From positions 8,680,320 through 8,744,319 of the forward strand of contig NZ_AP022871.1 in assembly GCF_011764565.1 (NCBI RefSeq): 64,000 bases of DNA. Reading direction: 5' to 3'. The stretch is from Phytohabitans suffuscus. Its GTDB lineage: Bacteria; Actinomycetota; Actinomycetes; Mycobacteriales; Micromonosporaceae. Each line of letters opens with the position of its first letter. Position 1 is the first letter of the stretch. The notes beneath the pieces are model-generated. The model was given only the letters and a program-made list of their open reading frames with translations, was not told the origin of the DNA and searched no databases. Shown piece by piece: positions 51,998-61,268 of this stretch. The translations under genes and the position numbers were made by a program.

Positions 51998-52960
51998 TCA
52001 TCGCGGCCCGGGGGCGTGGGGTCCCGGGCTCCGGGCCGTCGCGGGACGGCCGGACGCGAGTGGGGCGAGGCGGCGCACGCGGTACAGGCGGGCCGACAGC
52101 CGCTCGCGGACCTCGGCGCCGGCGCGGCGCCGGCGGGCCGGCGGGTGGTCCAGGTAGCCGAACGCGGCCATCTCCGCCCCGGCGATCTCCTCGATCGCGG
52201 CGGCGTCCCCGCCGGGCAGGACCTCCCGCCAGGCGGCGGCCCGGTCCGTGGTCACCGCCTCCAGGGCGGTGGACTTCCACCACTCCCAGCCGTGCACGAT
52301 CCCGTCCGGCGGCGCGCTCGCCGGGCCGCCCGGGCGTACCGCGAGCAGGGCGCCGAGCCGCCGGCGGGCGGCGTCGGGGTCGGCGGCCACGTCCTCGTAC
52401 CGCAGCACCAGGCAGCGGCCCGGCCCGAGGTGGCGGGCGGCGGCGCGGAGCTGGCGCTGGTCCAGCGCCCACTCCTCGGCCAGCACGGCCGCGTCCTCGA
52501 TGCCCCACGGCACCGAGCGGTGCGAGGCGGCGACGGCGCGCGGGTCGCGTACCACGCCGACGAGCCGCAGCCCCGGGTCGGCCTCGGTGAGCGGGCGCCA
52601 CCAGAGCAGGTGCTCGGGCGTCTTCTCGCCGTACCGGGCGGCGGGCGGGCAGAGCGCGACGACCACGGCCGCGAAGAGGTCGAACAGGCTGTCGCAGCGC
52701 CGCCCGACCAGGTCGAGCACCCGGCCGGTGTCCAGCCGCAGCCCCTGGCTGGTCGGCAGGTGGCGGTAGTCCTCCAGCTCCCGCTCCACCTCGCGCCGGT
52801 TCAGCGGGAAGCGGCGGCGGGCGAGCAGGCGCGGCGCGTACCGGTGCAGGAAGTGGGTCTCCGGCGGCATCGCGACGCCGGGCAGCTCGCAGCAGAGCCG
52901 CTGGGTGAGCGTGGTTCCCGAGCGCGGCGTACCGACGACGAGGAAGGAGAGCGCACCCAC
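51998..52960 (-). CDS. PAPS-dependent sulfotransferase 6
   Basis: 320 aa. The PAPS loop LSFLVVGTPRSGTTLTQRLC lies at residues 4-23, YGEKTPEHLLWW near 110, and the 3'-phosphate motif LRLVGVVRDPRAVAASHRS near 135. The C-terminus is basic and low in complexity. GTG 52960 is divergent from the GT4 gene of the heptose locus by 41 bases. By position it should sulfate a sugar of the glycan made by the GT9/HldE genes. Confidence 0.85.
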   Translation of the reverse strand: MGALSFLVVGTPRSGTTLTQRLCCELPGVAMPPETHFLHRYAPRLLARRRFPLNRREVERELEDYRHLPTSQGLRLDTGRVLDLVGRRCDSLFDLFAAVVVALCPPAARYGEKTPEHLLWWRPLTEADPGLRLVGVVRDPRAVAASHRSVPWGIEDAAVLAEEWALDQRQLRAAARHLGPGRCLVLRYEDVAADPDAARRRLGALLAVRPGGPASAPPDGIVHGWEWWKSTALEAVTTDRAAAWREVLPGGDAAAIEEIAGAEMAAFGYLDHPPARRRRAGAEVRERLSARLYRVRRLAPLASGRPATARSPGPHAPGPR

Positions 52961-53001
52961 TGTCCGGGCATACCCGGGCAGTTCAGGGGCAAACGTCGCC
53001 G

Positions 53002-54158
53002 GTGACGATCCGGACCGCGATGATCACCGGGCCGGCGCCGGCCCGCCTGGACGGCGTGAGCGACTACGCCGAACGGCTGGCGGGCGCGCTCGGCGGCGCC
53101 GGCGTGCAGGTCGAGACCGTACCGCTGCGCCCGCCGGCGCCCGGCTGCTGGCTGGCCGCCACGGTCGGCGCGGCCGAGGCGGTCCGGCGGCTGCGGCCGG
53201 ACATCGTGCACGTGCAGTTCGCGCCGTCCGCGTACCGCTTCAGCGCCCTGCCCGGCCTGCTGCCCCGCCTGCTGCCGCCGGGCACGCCGCTGGTCACCAC
53301 CGTCCACGAGTACGGCTGGTGGACCGCGCCGGCCTGGCTCCCCGGCCCCGCGTGGCGCCCGCTGGAGCGGCTGCGGCTGTGGGACCGGGAGACCGCGCTG
53401 CTGGTACCGGCGAGCCGCGCGGTCGTGGTCACCAACGCCGACCACGGCGCGCGGCTGCGGCGGCGGACCGGGCGGCGGCCGGTGCTCATCCCCTCGCCCC
53501 GAACGTGGACCGCGCCGCCTCCCCCGCCGCGCGCGCCGAGACCCGCCGCCGGCTCGGCGTCGACGGCGGCGGCTTCCTGCTCGTGTTCTTCGGCTTCGTG
53601 CACCCGGTCAAGGGCCTGCGGTACCTGCTGGACGCCCTGCCCGCCCTGCGGACCGTGCGGCCCGGCCTGCGCCTGGTGGTCGCCGGCGGGTTCACCTCGC
53701 AGGCGCTGCCCGAGGGTGAGGCGCGGGCCTTCCGCCACGAGCTCGAGGCGCTCGCCGCCGAGCGCGGGGTCGCCGGCGCGGTCACGTTCACCGGGTACCT
53801 GCCGGCCCCGGAGGTGTCCGCGCTGCTCGCGGCCGCGGACGGCGCGGTGCTGCCGTTCACCGCGGGGGTGTCGGCCAGGAGCGGCGCGCTGCTCGCGGCG
53901 CTCGCCCACGGCGTGCCGACCGCCGTCACCGTCCCCGACGAGCCGGACCCGCGGCTGCGCGACGGCGAGAACGTGGCCGCCATCCGGGCCCGCCGCGACG
54001 CCGCCGCGATCGCGGTCGCGGTGCGCCGGCTGATCGTCGACGCGGCGCTGCGCGGGCGCCTCGCCGCCGGCGGGCGGTCGCTGGCCGCCGGGCACACCTG
54101 GCCGGCGGTGGCCGGGGCGCACGTCCGGCTGTACGAGCGGGTGCTCGCCGATGCCTGA
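53002..54158 (+). CDS. Glycosyltransferase family 4 (one apparent frameshift)
   Basis: About 385 aa. The N-terminal half has AMITGPAPARLDGVSDYAERLAGAL, DIVHVQFAPSAYRFSALPGLL and TTVHEYGWW. The C-terminal half has LLVFFGFVHPVKGLRYLLDAL, VTFTGYLPAPEVSALLAAADG and LPFTAGVSARSGALLAALAHGVP. Adding one C at 53490-53493 gives RPVLIPLAPNVDRAAS and joins the halves. It overlaps the first GT9 gene by 8 bases. First gene of the plus-strand part of the heptose-type glycan locus. Confidence 0.85.
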
Positions 54159-55116
54159 CGGCTACTCGGAGATCCTCGTCGTCGACCTGCTGGGCGGCAT
54201 CGGTGACCTGGTCATGGCGCTGCCGGCCATCCACGCGCTGGCCGGCAGCCACCCCGGCGCGCGGCTGCGGGTGGTCACCCACGAGCCCGGCGCCGACCTG
54301 CTGCGCGGCGACCCGGCCGTCACCGGGGTACGCGTGCCGGCCCACTCCCGCGACGGCGCCGAGCGCGAGGCCGTGGCGGCGGCGCTGGCCGAGCGGCGGC
54401 CGGACCTGGCGGTGACCACCACCCGGTACGGCGGCATCCCCGACCTGCTGCGCGACTGCGGCGCCCGCTGCGTCACCGACCTGTGGCGCGGCCCGCCGCC
54501 GGACGAGCTCGTCGGCCACCGCTACCTGCGCATCCTCGGCGAGGAGGGCGTGCTGGACCCGTCCACTGTGGACCCGGCACCCCGGCTGCGGCTCTCCACC
54601 GGCGAGCGCGCCGAGGGTGCCCGGGTGCTGGGCGCGCTGCTCGGCCCCACCCGCCGGCGGCCGGTCGTGCTGGTACCCGAGGCCGGCATGGCGGTGAAGC
54701 GGTGGCCGCCGCGGCGCTGGCGGGAGCTGGCCGCGATCCTCGACGGCCTCGGCGTCCCGCTGGCCCGGGTCCCGCACGGCAGCCTGCGCGGGCTCGCCGC
54801 GCTCTTCGCGGACGTCGGCCGGCGGCGCGGCGTCGTCGTGGGCGCCGACACCGGACCGCTGCGCGTGGCGGCCGCGAGCGGGGCCCGTACCGTGGCGCTG
54901 TTCGGGCCCACGCTCGCCAGCCGGTACGGCCTCGGCGACCCGGCCACCACGCACCTGCAGGGCCTGCCCGACTGCCCGCACCGGCGCCCCACCGCGATCA
55001 CCACCCAGGTCTGCTGGTGGCACGCCGACTGCCCGCTGTCCCCCACCGGGCCGGCGTGCATGGCCGACATCCCGGCGGCGGCGGTCGCCGAGGCCGTGGT
55101 CCGGAGCCTGGCGTGA
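54151..55116 (+). CDS. Glycosyltransferase family 9 (heptosyltransferase-like) A
   Basis: 321 aa, GT-B fold of the ADP-heptose:LPS heptosyltransferase family. N-terminal ILVVDLLGGIGDLVMALPAIHAL is the typical GT9 start, then VVLVPEAGMAVKRWPPRRW and VVGADTGPLRVAAASGARTVALFGPT, the nucleotide-binding Gly/Thr loop (D-T-G-P). WHADCPL near the end holds conserved Cys/His. It overlaps GT4 by 8 bases and GT9-B by TGATG. With HldE nearby, ADP-heptose is the likely donor, but other ADP- or NDP-sugars cannot be excluded. Confidence 0.85.
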   Translation: MPDGYSEILVVDLLGGIGDLVMALPAIHALAGSHPGARLRVVTHEPGADLLRGDPAVTGVRVPAHSRDGAEREAVAAALAERRPDLAVTTTRYGGIPDLLRDCGARCVTDLWRGPPPDELVGHRYLRILGEEGVLDPSTVDPAPRLRLSTGERAEGARVLGALLGPTRRRPVVLVPEAGMAVKRWPPRRWRELAAILDGLGVPLARVPHGSLRGLAALFADVGRRRGVVVGADTGPLRVAAASGARTVALFGPTLASRYGLGDPATTHLQGLPDCPHRRPTAITTQVCWWHADCPLSPTGPACMADIPAAAVAEAVVRSLA

Positions 55117-56203
55117 TGGAGCACCCCGCCGCCCTGGCCGGCCCGCCCGTCGACTGGTCCGCCCTGCGCCGCGTCCTGGTCGTCCGCCCGGACAACCTCG
55201 GCGACGTGGTGATGGCCGGCCCGGCCGTACGCGCCCTGCACCGGGCCGCGCCCGGCGCCCGGATCGACCTGCTCGCCGCCCCGCCGGCGCGGCCGTGGCG
55301 CCGCTGCTGCCGCACCTCGGCGCGGTCCTCACCGCCTCCGTGTCGTGGCAGCAGCTCGACCCCGGGCAGGTGCCGCCGGAGGCCGACCGGGCCCTGGTCC
55401 GGCGGATCGCCGGCGCCCGGTACGACGCCGCGGTGGTGCTCACCTCGTTCTCCCAGTCGCCGTGGCCCGCCGCGTACCTGTGCCGGCTGGCCGGCGTGCC
55501 GGTGCGGGTGGGCACGTCGAAGGAGTTCGGCGGCGCCGGCCTGACCCACTGGGTGCCCGCCCCGCCCGACGGGACGCACCAGGTCGACCGGATGCTGCAC
55601 GTGCTGGAGCGGGCGGGCGTACCGCCGGACGGCACGGGGCTGCGGCTGGACCTGCCGGACTCGGCCCGCGACGAGGCCCGCGAGGCCCTCGCCGGGCAGG
55701 GCATCGGGCCCGGCGAGCCGTACGCGCTGCTGCTGCCCGGGGCCTCCTGCCAGTCCCGCCGCTACCCGCCCGAACGGTTCGCCCGCGTCGCGCGGCTGCT
55801 GGCCGGCGCCGGGCTGCGCGTGGTGGTGGCCGGCTCGCCGGGGGAGTCGGCGCTGGTCGAGCGGGCCGGCGGCGGCCTCGCGGCCGGCCAGACGGGGCTC
55901 GGCGTGCCCGCCCTCGCCGCGCTCGTCGCCGGCAGCGCCGCCGTGGTGTGCAACAACAGCGGCGGCGCCCACCTGGCCAGCGCGTTCGGCCGCCCGGTCG
56001 TGCTGCTGTTCGCCGGCACCGAGCAGGTCGGCCAGTACGTCCCCCGCTTCACCCCGGCCGCCGTGCTGTCGGTGCCCACACCCTGCGCGCCGTGCCGCCA
56101 GCTGCGCTGCCCGTACGACCTGCAGTGCCTCGACATCCCGCCCGAGGATGTCGCCGGCGAGACGTTACGGCTGGCCGGCGCACGGGTACCCGGCATCAGG
56201 TGA
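55116..56203 (+). CDS. Glycosyltransferase family 9 (heptosyltransferase-like) B (one apparent frameshift)
   Basis: About 362 aa. RRVLVVRPDNLGDVVMAGPAVRALH is the family N-terminus. The C-terminal half contains LLLPGASCQSRRYPPERFARVA and VVCNNSGGAHLASAFGRPVVLLFAGTE, with PCAPCRQLRCPYDLQCLDI near the end. Adding one C at 55279-55282 gives LLAAPAGAAVAPLLPHLGAV across the break. ATG 55116 shares its A with the stop of GT9-A, and its stop overlaps the DUF2267 start (GTGA), so four genes are translationally coupled. Confidence 0.85.
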
Positions 56204-56667
56204 GCGACCTCATCACCGCGCACGTGCGGCCGCACCTCGAGCCCGGGGACGAGCGCGCCGGCGCGGACCACATCGTGCACGCCGTCCTGCGCGCGCTCGG
56301 CGACCGCCTGCCGGCCGGCGAGGCGGCCTACCTCGCCGACGGGCTGCCGGCGGCGCTGCGCCCGTACGTGCGCCACCCCGGCGAACCGTCCACATGGGAC
56401 GACGGCCCGCGCAACCGCGAGGACCCGCTGCCACGGATCGCGCTGGCCTGCGACACCGACGAGGAGCAGGCCCGCCGCTACGCCCGCATGGTCCTGGCCG
56501 AGCTGGCCGTGGCGGTGCCGCCGTCCGCCATGTACGACGCGCAGGTCCAGCTGCCCGACGACGTGCGCGAGCTCTTCCCGACCCGTGCACGCCGTCGGCC
56601 ACCAGCCGTAGGCGCGCAGGTCATTCGCTCAGCGTCACCTCCCACGCCTCGACGCGGCGGTCGGTGA
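56200..56667 (+). CDS. DUF2267 family protein
   Basis: 155 aa. VSDLITAHVRPHLEPGDERAGADHIVHAVLRALGDRL and EAAYLADGLPAALRPYV are the helical DUF2267 signature; PPSAMYDAQVQLPDDVRELF closes the domain near residue 128. The remaining ~25 basic residues run into the convergent GT2 gene and may be an artefact of a lost stop. The function is unknown. It is coupled to GT9-B by a 4-base overlap, which is odd for a non-glycan family. Confidence 0.75.
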   Translation: MSDLITAHVRPHLEPGDERAGADHIVHAVLRALGDRLPAGEAAYLADGLPAALRPYVRHPGEPSTWDDGPRNREDPLPRIALACDTDEEQARRYARMVLAELAVAVPPSAMYDAQVQLPDDVRELFPTRARRRPPAVGAQVIRSASPPTPRRGGR

Positions 56668-57471
56668 CGGTCGTGGGGACCTCGAGGTGGAAGGCGCCGC
56701 TCGGCACGATGCCGGCGCCGCCGAAGCGTTCCAGCACCGCGAGCTGGGCGGCGGCGTCCTCGCCCTGGTGGTCCGGGGGAGGCGGCGCCAGAAGTCGAAG
56801 CCGCCGGCGGCGGCGAGCTTGGCGCGGTCGAACAGCACGCAGCCGCCGACCCAGGAGACCTTGTAGGCCCGCCACTCCCCCGGCGCCAGCCGCAGGCCCT
56901 CGGTGACGTGCAGCAGGTTGGCGGCGGCGTGCAGGCCGGCCCGCCACCACTCGGCGCTGCCCGGACGCACGCGCTCCGGCTCGGGGCGGCGGTCCCACTG
57001 CTGGAACTGCCGGTGCGACTCGGGGCGCACGTCGTCGCGGTACGACAGCCCGTGCACCGCGTTGCCCACGAAGCCGCAGCGCAGCTCGCCGATCGCGGCG
57101 ACCAGGCGGGCCAGGGTGGCCGGCTCCAGCCACACGTCGTCGTCGAGGCAGAGCACGTAGCGGGCGGCGGAGCGGGACAGCAGGTGGGCGCGGTGCTCGG
57201 CCAGCCCGCGGCGCGGCAGGTGGCGGCCGAGCAGGACCGGGTGGCCGCGGTGGCGCAGGATGCGCACCACGCCCGCCACCGCGGGGTCGTCCCAGCCGGG
57301 CGGGCCGTCGGACTGGTCGCTGACCGCCACGCCGAACGGGACGCCCTCCTGCGCGGCGAGGCCGGCCAGGGTCGCGGCGAGCGCGGCCGGGCGCTCGCGG
57401 GTGGGGATCAGCACGTCCACGTCGCGGGGCGCGCGGAACCGGTCCGCGCCGCCCGGGTCGAGCGGCCTCAC
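56621..57471 (-). CDS. Glycosyltransferase family 2 (one apparent frameshift)
   Basis: About 283 aa, GT-A fold. VDVLIPTRERPAALAATLAGL starts the domain; ARYVLCLDDDVWLEPATLARLV carries the DxD (metal/nucleotide) site; KVSWVGGCVLFDRAKLAAAGG is the acceptor-side motif. One G added to the five-base run at 56775-56779 restores RRLPPDHQGEDAAAQLAVLERFGG. GTG 57471 overlaps the hldE stop (GTGA). It probably extends the heptose-containing glycan. Confidence 0.8.
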
Positions 57472-58907
57472 CCGGCGGGCTCGCGGTGGTGGGCGGCGCG
57501 GATCCGGTCGATGATGGCCGAGGTGGAGCGGTCCGGCACGTACCCGAGCGTGCGCACCTCGCCGCCCAGCCGCCGCACCAGCGCCGCCTCCGGCACCAGC
57601 TCCGGCGGGTAGTCGCCGCCCTTGACGTACAGGTCGGGGCGGACCCGCTCGATCAGCGCGGCCGGCGACTCCTCCTCGAAGACCACCACGTGGTCGACGC
57701 AGGAGAGCGCGGCGAGCACCGCGACCCGGTCCTCGACGGGTACGACCGGCCGGCCCGGACCCTTGAGGCGGCGCACGCCGGCGTCCGAGTTGACCGCGAC
57801 GACCAGCAGGTCGCCCAGGTCGCGGGCCTGCCGCAGGTAGCTGACGTGGCCGCGGTGCAGCACGTCGAAGCAGCCGTTGGTGAACACCACGCGGGCGCCC
57901 TCGGCCCGCCGGCGCCGTACGACGCGGTCGAGCCCGTCCGCCTCGACCACCGTCCCCTGCCCGGTCAGCGCCGCGCGCAGCGGCTCGGCGTCGCAGACGC
58001 AGGTGCCCTCGCAGGCCACCCCGACACCCGCGGCCGCCTGCGCCACCTCGGCGGCGACCTCGACCGGCGCGCCGGTGGCGAGGGCGAGGGTCAGCGCGGC
58101 CAGGTACGCGTCGCCGGCGCCGACCGTGTGCGCCTCGGGGGCCGCCTCCGCGCGGGTGGTGTGCACCGCGTCCGCCCCGGCCACCACGGCACCCGCGCCG
58201 CCGAGGGTCACCGCGACCACACCGGCCCCGAACTCCTCCCGCAGCGCGCGCGCGAGGGCCTGCGCCGGCAGGGCCCGGCCGGCGGCCAGCGACGCCTCCG
58301 CCAGGCTCGGGGTCATCACGGCGGGCGCCAGGTCGCGCCAGGGCCGCGGGTCGTGGGCGTCGAGCGCGACGAGGCCGAAGCGGTCGCGGTGGCGTACGAT
58401 CCAGCGCCGCACCGGCTCGGGCAGGCCGCCCAGCCCGTAGTCGGCGACGACCAGCACCGCCTCGGGCGCGCGTTCCAGCGTCCGGACGAGCCCGTCGACC
58501 GCGTCCGGCGGCAGCGGGCCGCCGCCCGGCTCGTCCTCGCGCGCGACGATCTGCCCCGCGGCGTGGAAGCGCCGCTTGACCGCGGTGCTCCGGCCCGGTA
58601 CCCGGATCATGCGGTCCTCGACCCCGTCGGAGGCGAGGCGGGCCGCGAGCCGTTCGCCGGCGGGGTCCGGCCCCACCACGGCGGCGAGCGCGGCGCGGGC
58701 GCCGAGCGCGGCGAGGTTGGCGGCCGCGTTGCCGGCGCCCCCGGCGCAGACCTGGTGGCGGCGCAGGGTGAGCACCGGCGCGGGCGCCTCGCGGGAGATG
58801 CGCTCGGCGTCCGCGAAGCGCCACTCGTCCACCATCACGTCGCCGACGACGAGCACCGGGAGGCCGCCCCACGCGTCGAGGGCGGCCGTATGCCTGCTGT
58901 GGTCCAC
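57468..58907 (-). CDS. hldE: Bifunctional heptose-7-phosphate kinase / heptose-1-phosphate adenylyltransferase
   Basis: 479 aa in two domains. Residues ~15-310 are a PfkB/ribokinase-like kinase: VLVVGDVMVDEW, CAGGAGNAAANLAALGA and HTVGAGDAYLAALTLAL, with the anion-hole and catalytic Asp (GAGD). Residues ~335-475 are a cytidylyltransferase-like domain: VVFTNGCFDVLHRGHVSYL (HxGH) and LYVKGGDY. This is the HldE/RfaE arrangement, which makes ADP-D-glycero-beta-D-manno-heptose precursor from heptose-7-phosphate in two steps, with GmhB acting between. GmhA and GmhB are not in this window. Start GTG 58907. Confidence 0.9.
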   Translation of the reverse strand: MDHSRHTAALDAWGGLPVLVVGDVMVDEWRFADAERISREAPAPVLTLRRHQVCAGGAGNAAANLAALGARAALAAVVGPDPAGERLAARLASDGVEDRMIRVPGRSTAVKRRFHAAGQIVAREDEPGGGPLPPDAVDGLVRTLERAPEAVLVVADYGLGGLPEPVRRWIVRHRDRFGLVALDAHDPRPWRDLAPAVMTPSLAEASLAAGRALPAQALARALREEFGAGVVAVTLGGAGAVVAGADAVHTTRAEAAPEAHTVGAGDAYLAALTLALATGAPVEVAAEVAQAAAGVGVACEGTCVCDAEPLRAALTGQGTVVEADGLDRVVRRRRAEGARVVFTNGCFDVLHRGHVSYLRQARDLGDLLVVAVNSDAGVRRLKGPGRPVVPVEDRVAVLAALSCVDHVVVFEEESPAALIERVRPDLYVKGGDYPPELVPEAALVRRLGGEVRTLGYVPDRSTSAIIDRIRAAHHREPAG

Positions 58908-58970
58908 GCGCGCGGGTTTCCACGTGACGGGGCCGGATAAACGCGGCGCTCACCGGGTAGCCGCAGCGGC

Positions 58971-60095
58971 ATGGGCGGCCTCATCGACGGCGTGGGGCGC
59001 ATCGCGGTCCTGCGCGCCAACGCCCTCGGCGACCTCATGTTCGCGCTGCCCGCCCTCGACGCGCTGCGGGCCGCGTACCCGGGCGCCGAGATCGTGCTGC
59101 TCGGCGGCCCGCTGCACGCCGAGCTGATGACCGGCCGCCCCGGCCCGGTCGACGGGGTGGCGATCCTCCCGCCGGTCGAGGGGCTGCGCCCGCCCGCGCC
59201 GGGTGAGACGCCCGTGCCCGTCGAGGACTTCCTGGCCGGGGCCCGCACCGCCCCGTTCGACCTCGCCGTGCAGATCCACGGCGGCGGCCGCACCAGCAAC
59301 CGGGTCGTCGGCGCGCTCGGCGCGCGGGTCACCGCCGGCCTGCGCGCGCCGGGCAGCCCGCCGCTGGACCGCTGGGTCCCGTACGTCTACTACCAGCCGG
59401 AGGTAGCCCGCTACCTCGAGGTGGTCGCGCTGGTCGGCGCGGGGCCGGTCACCGTGCAGCCGTCGCTGGCGGTCACCGCCGGCGACGTGGCCGAGGCCCG
59501 CCGGGTGGCGGGCCCGCCGTCGCGGCGCCGGGTGGTCATCCACCCGGGCGCCACCGACTCGCGGCGGCGCTGGTCCGCGGGCCGCTTCGGCCGCGTCGGG
59601 CGCGAGCTGCTGTCCCAGGGGTACGAGGTGGTGGTGACCGGCACCGCGGACGAGCGCGCCGTCGTGGAGCGGGTCGCGGCGGCCGACCCCCGCATCCGGA
59701 CGCTCGTGGGCGAGCTGTCGCTGGGCGGCCTGGTGGGGCTGCTGGCCGGCTCCGCCGCGATCGTCGCCAACGACACCGGCCCGCTGCACGTGGCGTCGGC
59801 GGTGGGCACGGCGAGCGTCGGCATCTACTGGGTCGGCAACGTCATCAACAGCGCGCCCCCGTTCCGCGCCCACCACCGCCCGATCCCGTCCTGGCGCGTG
59901 CACTGCCCGGTGTGCGGCGCCGACTGCACCCGCGACCTGTACCCGGCCCGCCCCGGCGACGGCTGCCTCCACAGTGACTCCTTCGTGGACGACATCCCGG
60001 TCGAGGAGGTGCTGCAGGCCGTCTACGACCTGACCGACCCGCGCCGGGCCGCGGCGGGCCCGATGGCCGGCCACCGCTCCGGCATCGGCTTCTGA
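58971..60095 (+). CDS. Glycosyltransferase family 9 (heptosyltransferase-like) C
   Basis: 374 aa. RIAVLRANALGDLMFALPALDALR is the GT9 start. LAVQIHGGGRTSNRVVGALGA, VVIHPGATDSRRRWSAGRF and AIVANDTGPLHVASAVGTASVGIYW (D-T-G-P-x-H, the ADP-sugar loop) follow. The C-terminal part has VHCPVCGADCTRD and a conserved Asp/Cys set. It is divergent from hldE with 63 bases between. Together with GT9-A and -B this makes three heptosyltransferase-like enzymes in 6 kb. Confidence 0.9.
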   Translation: MGGLIDGVGRIAVLRANALGDLMFALPALDALRAAYPGAEIVLLGGPLHAELMTGRPGPVDGVAILPPVEGLRPPAPGETPVPVEDFLAGARTAPFDLAVQIHGGGRTSNRVVGALGARVTAGLRAPGSPPLDRWVPYVYYQPEVARYLEVVALVGAGPVTVQPSLAVTAGDVAEARRVAGPPSRRRVVIHPGATDSRRRWSAGRFGRVGRELLSQGYEVVVTGTADERAVVERVAAADPRIRTLVGELSLGGLVGLLAGSAAIVANDTGPLHVASAVGTASVGIYWVGNVINSAPPFRAHHRPIPSWRVHCPVCGADCTRDLYPARPGDGCLHSDSFVDDIPVEEVLQAVYDLTDPRRAAAGPMAGHRSGIGF

Positions 60096-60122
60096 GGCCC
60101 GGCCGGGCGCCGGTGCCCGCCG

Positions 60123-61166
60123 TCAGGACGGGGCCGGCGTGGCGGCGGCGTCACCGTCGCTGGTCAGGATCAGCACCTTGCCCACCGCGCCGCCCTCGAC
60201 CGCGGCGTGCGCGGCGGCGGCCTCCTCCAGCGGGTAGTAGTGCAGCGGGAGCCCGGCCTCCGGCCCGACCCGCAGCACGCCCTCGGCCGCCGCGGCGGCG
60301 ACGTCGTAGACCGCCCTGGCCTTGGCCGCCTCGGCCACCGTGTAGACCAGCACGAACTGCCAGCGGGCGTTCGGCGCCATCAGCGGGCGCACCGGCAGGG
60401 TGAGGCCCCCGCCGGCGCCGGCCGCGTACACGCTGACGCACGCGTCCGGGGCGACCACCTGGACGTCGGTCTCGGCGTTCGTGACCGGCGCGACCTCCAC
60501 GATCGTGTCCACGCCGCGCGGGGAGATCCGCCTGACCTCCTCGACCACGTCCTGCCGCCGGTAGTCCACGACGTGGTCGGCGCCGGCCGCGGCGGCGAGC
60601 TGGGCCTTCTCTGGGCCGCTGACCGTGGCGACCACCGTGGCGTCCGCCCACCGGGCGAGCTGGATGGCCGCGTTGCCGACCGCGCCCGCCCCGCCCTGGA
60701 CGAGCACGACCCGCCCGTCCATCGCGCCGGCGTTGATCCGGTCCGGCATGGTCTCGCCGGCGGTGAGGCAGCGGTGCGCGGTCAGGAACGGGATGCCGAG
60801 GCTCGCGCCCAGGTCGAACGAGGCCGGGCCGAGCCGCGCGACCTGGCGGGAGGGGACCAGCGTGTACTCGGCGGCCGTGCCCCAGGGCCGCTGCCAGGCC
60901 GCCTCCCAGATCCACACCCGCTCGCCGACCAGGCCGGCGTCGACGCCCTCGCCGACCGCCTCGACCACCCCGGCGCCGTCCTGGTTGGGGATCTGCCAGC
61001 CGCCCGCAGGCGGGGCGCCGGACCGCCGCGTCTTCCAGTCGGTGGGGTTGACGCCGGAGACCGCGACCCGCACCAGCACCTCGCCGGAGCCGGGCTCCGG
61101 GACGGGGCGCCGCTCGACCGCGAGGACGGACGGGTCTCCGGGACGGGTGTACACGACCGCTCTCAT
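60123..61166 (-). CDS. Zinc-independent NADPH:quinone oxidoreductase
   Basis: 347 aa MDR-family enzyme. The start is VVYTRPGDPSVLAVERRPVPEP with VNPTDWKTRRSG. The cofactor loop is VVLVQGGAGAVGNAAIQLAR, with the QOR-type AxxGxxG. VDTIVEVAPVTN and the late YPLEEAAAAHAAVEGG are typical. GGAGGAG stands 5 bases before ATG 61166. A partial palindrome resembling TetR-type ACTGACC/GGTCAGT sites overlaps the 5' leader. Second such enzyme in the window, not closely similar to the first. Confidence 0.9.
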   Translation of the reverse strand: MRAVVYTRPGDPSVLAVERRPVPEPGSGEVLVRVAVSGVNPTDWKTRRSGAPPAGGWQIPNQDGAGVVEAVGEGVDAGLVGERVWIWEAAWQRPWGTAAEYTLVPSRQVARLGPASFDLGASLGIPFLTAHRCLTAGETMPDRINAGAMDGRVVLVQGGAGAVGNAAIQLARWADATVVATVSGPEKAQLAAAAGADHVVDYRRQDVVEEVRRISPRGVDTIVEVAPVTNAETDVQVVAPDACVSVYAAGAGGGLTLPVRPLMAPNARWQFVLVYTVAEAAKARAVYDVAAAAAEGVLRVGPEAGLPLHYYPLEEAAAAHAAVEGGAVGKVLILTSDGDAAATPAPS

Positions 61167-61177
61167 CCACGCTCCTC

Positions 61178-61197
61178 CTGACTGCCTGCCCGGTCAG
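61178..61197. promoter_or_regulatory. Candidate TetR-type operator upstream of the quinone oxidoreductase
   Basis: CTGACTGCCTGCCCGGTCAG: CTGAC/GTCAG outer arms of 5 bp with an imperfect centre, 12 bases upstream of the start codon. Similar ACTGACC-GGTCAGT sites control redox enzymes in actinomycetes, but the match here is partial. Confidence 0.35.
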
Positions 61198-61268
61198 TTA
61201 ACCGAAGTTCCCGCCGCGGCGGAGCGCAATCCCGCGGCGCGGGCTTCCGGCCGGGCCCGACCTGCCGC

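Noticed and set aside
51998-52960. Counting sulfotransferase 6 as part of the 11-25 kb locus
   Set aside because: It is 27 kb away and divergent from the heptose-type glycosyltransferases, so it is more likely tied to that second locus.
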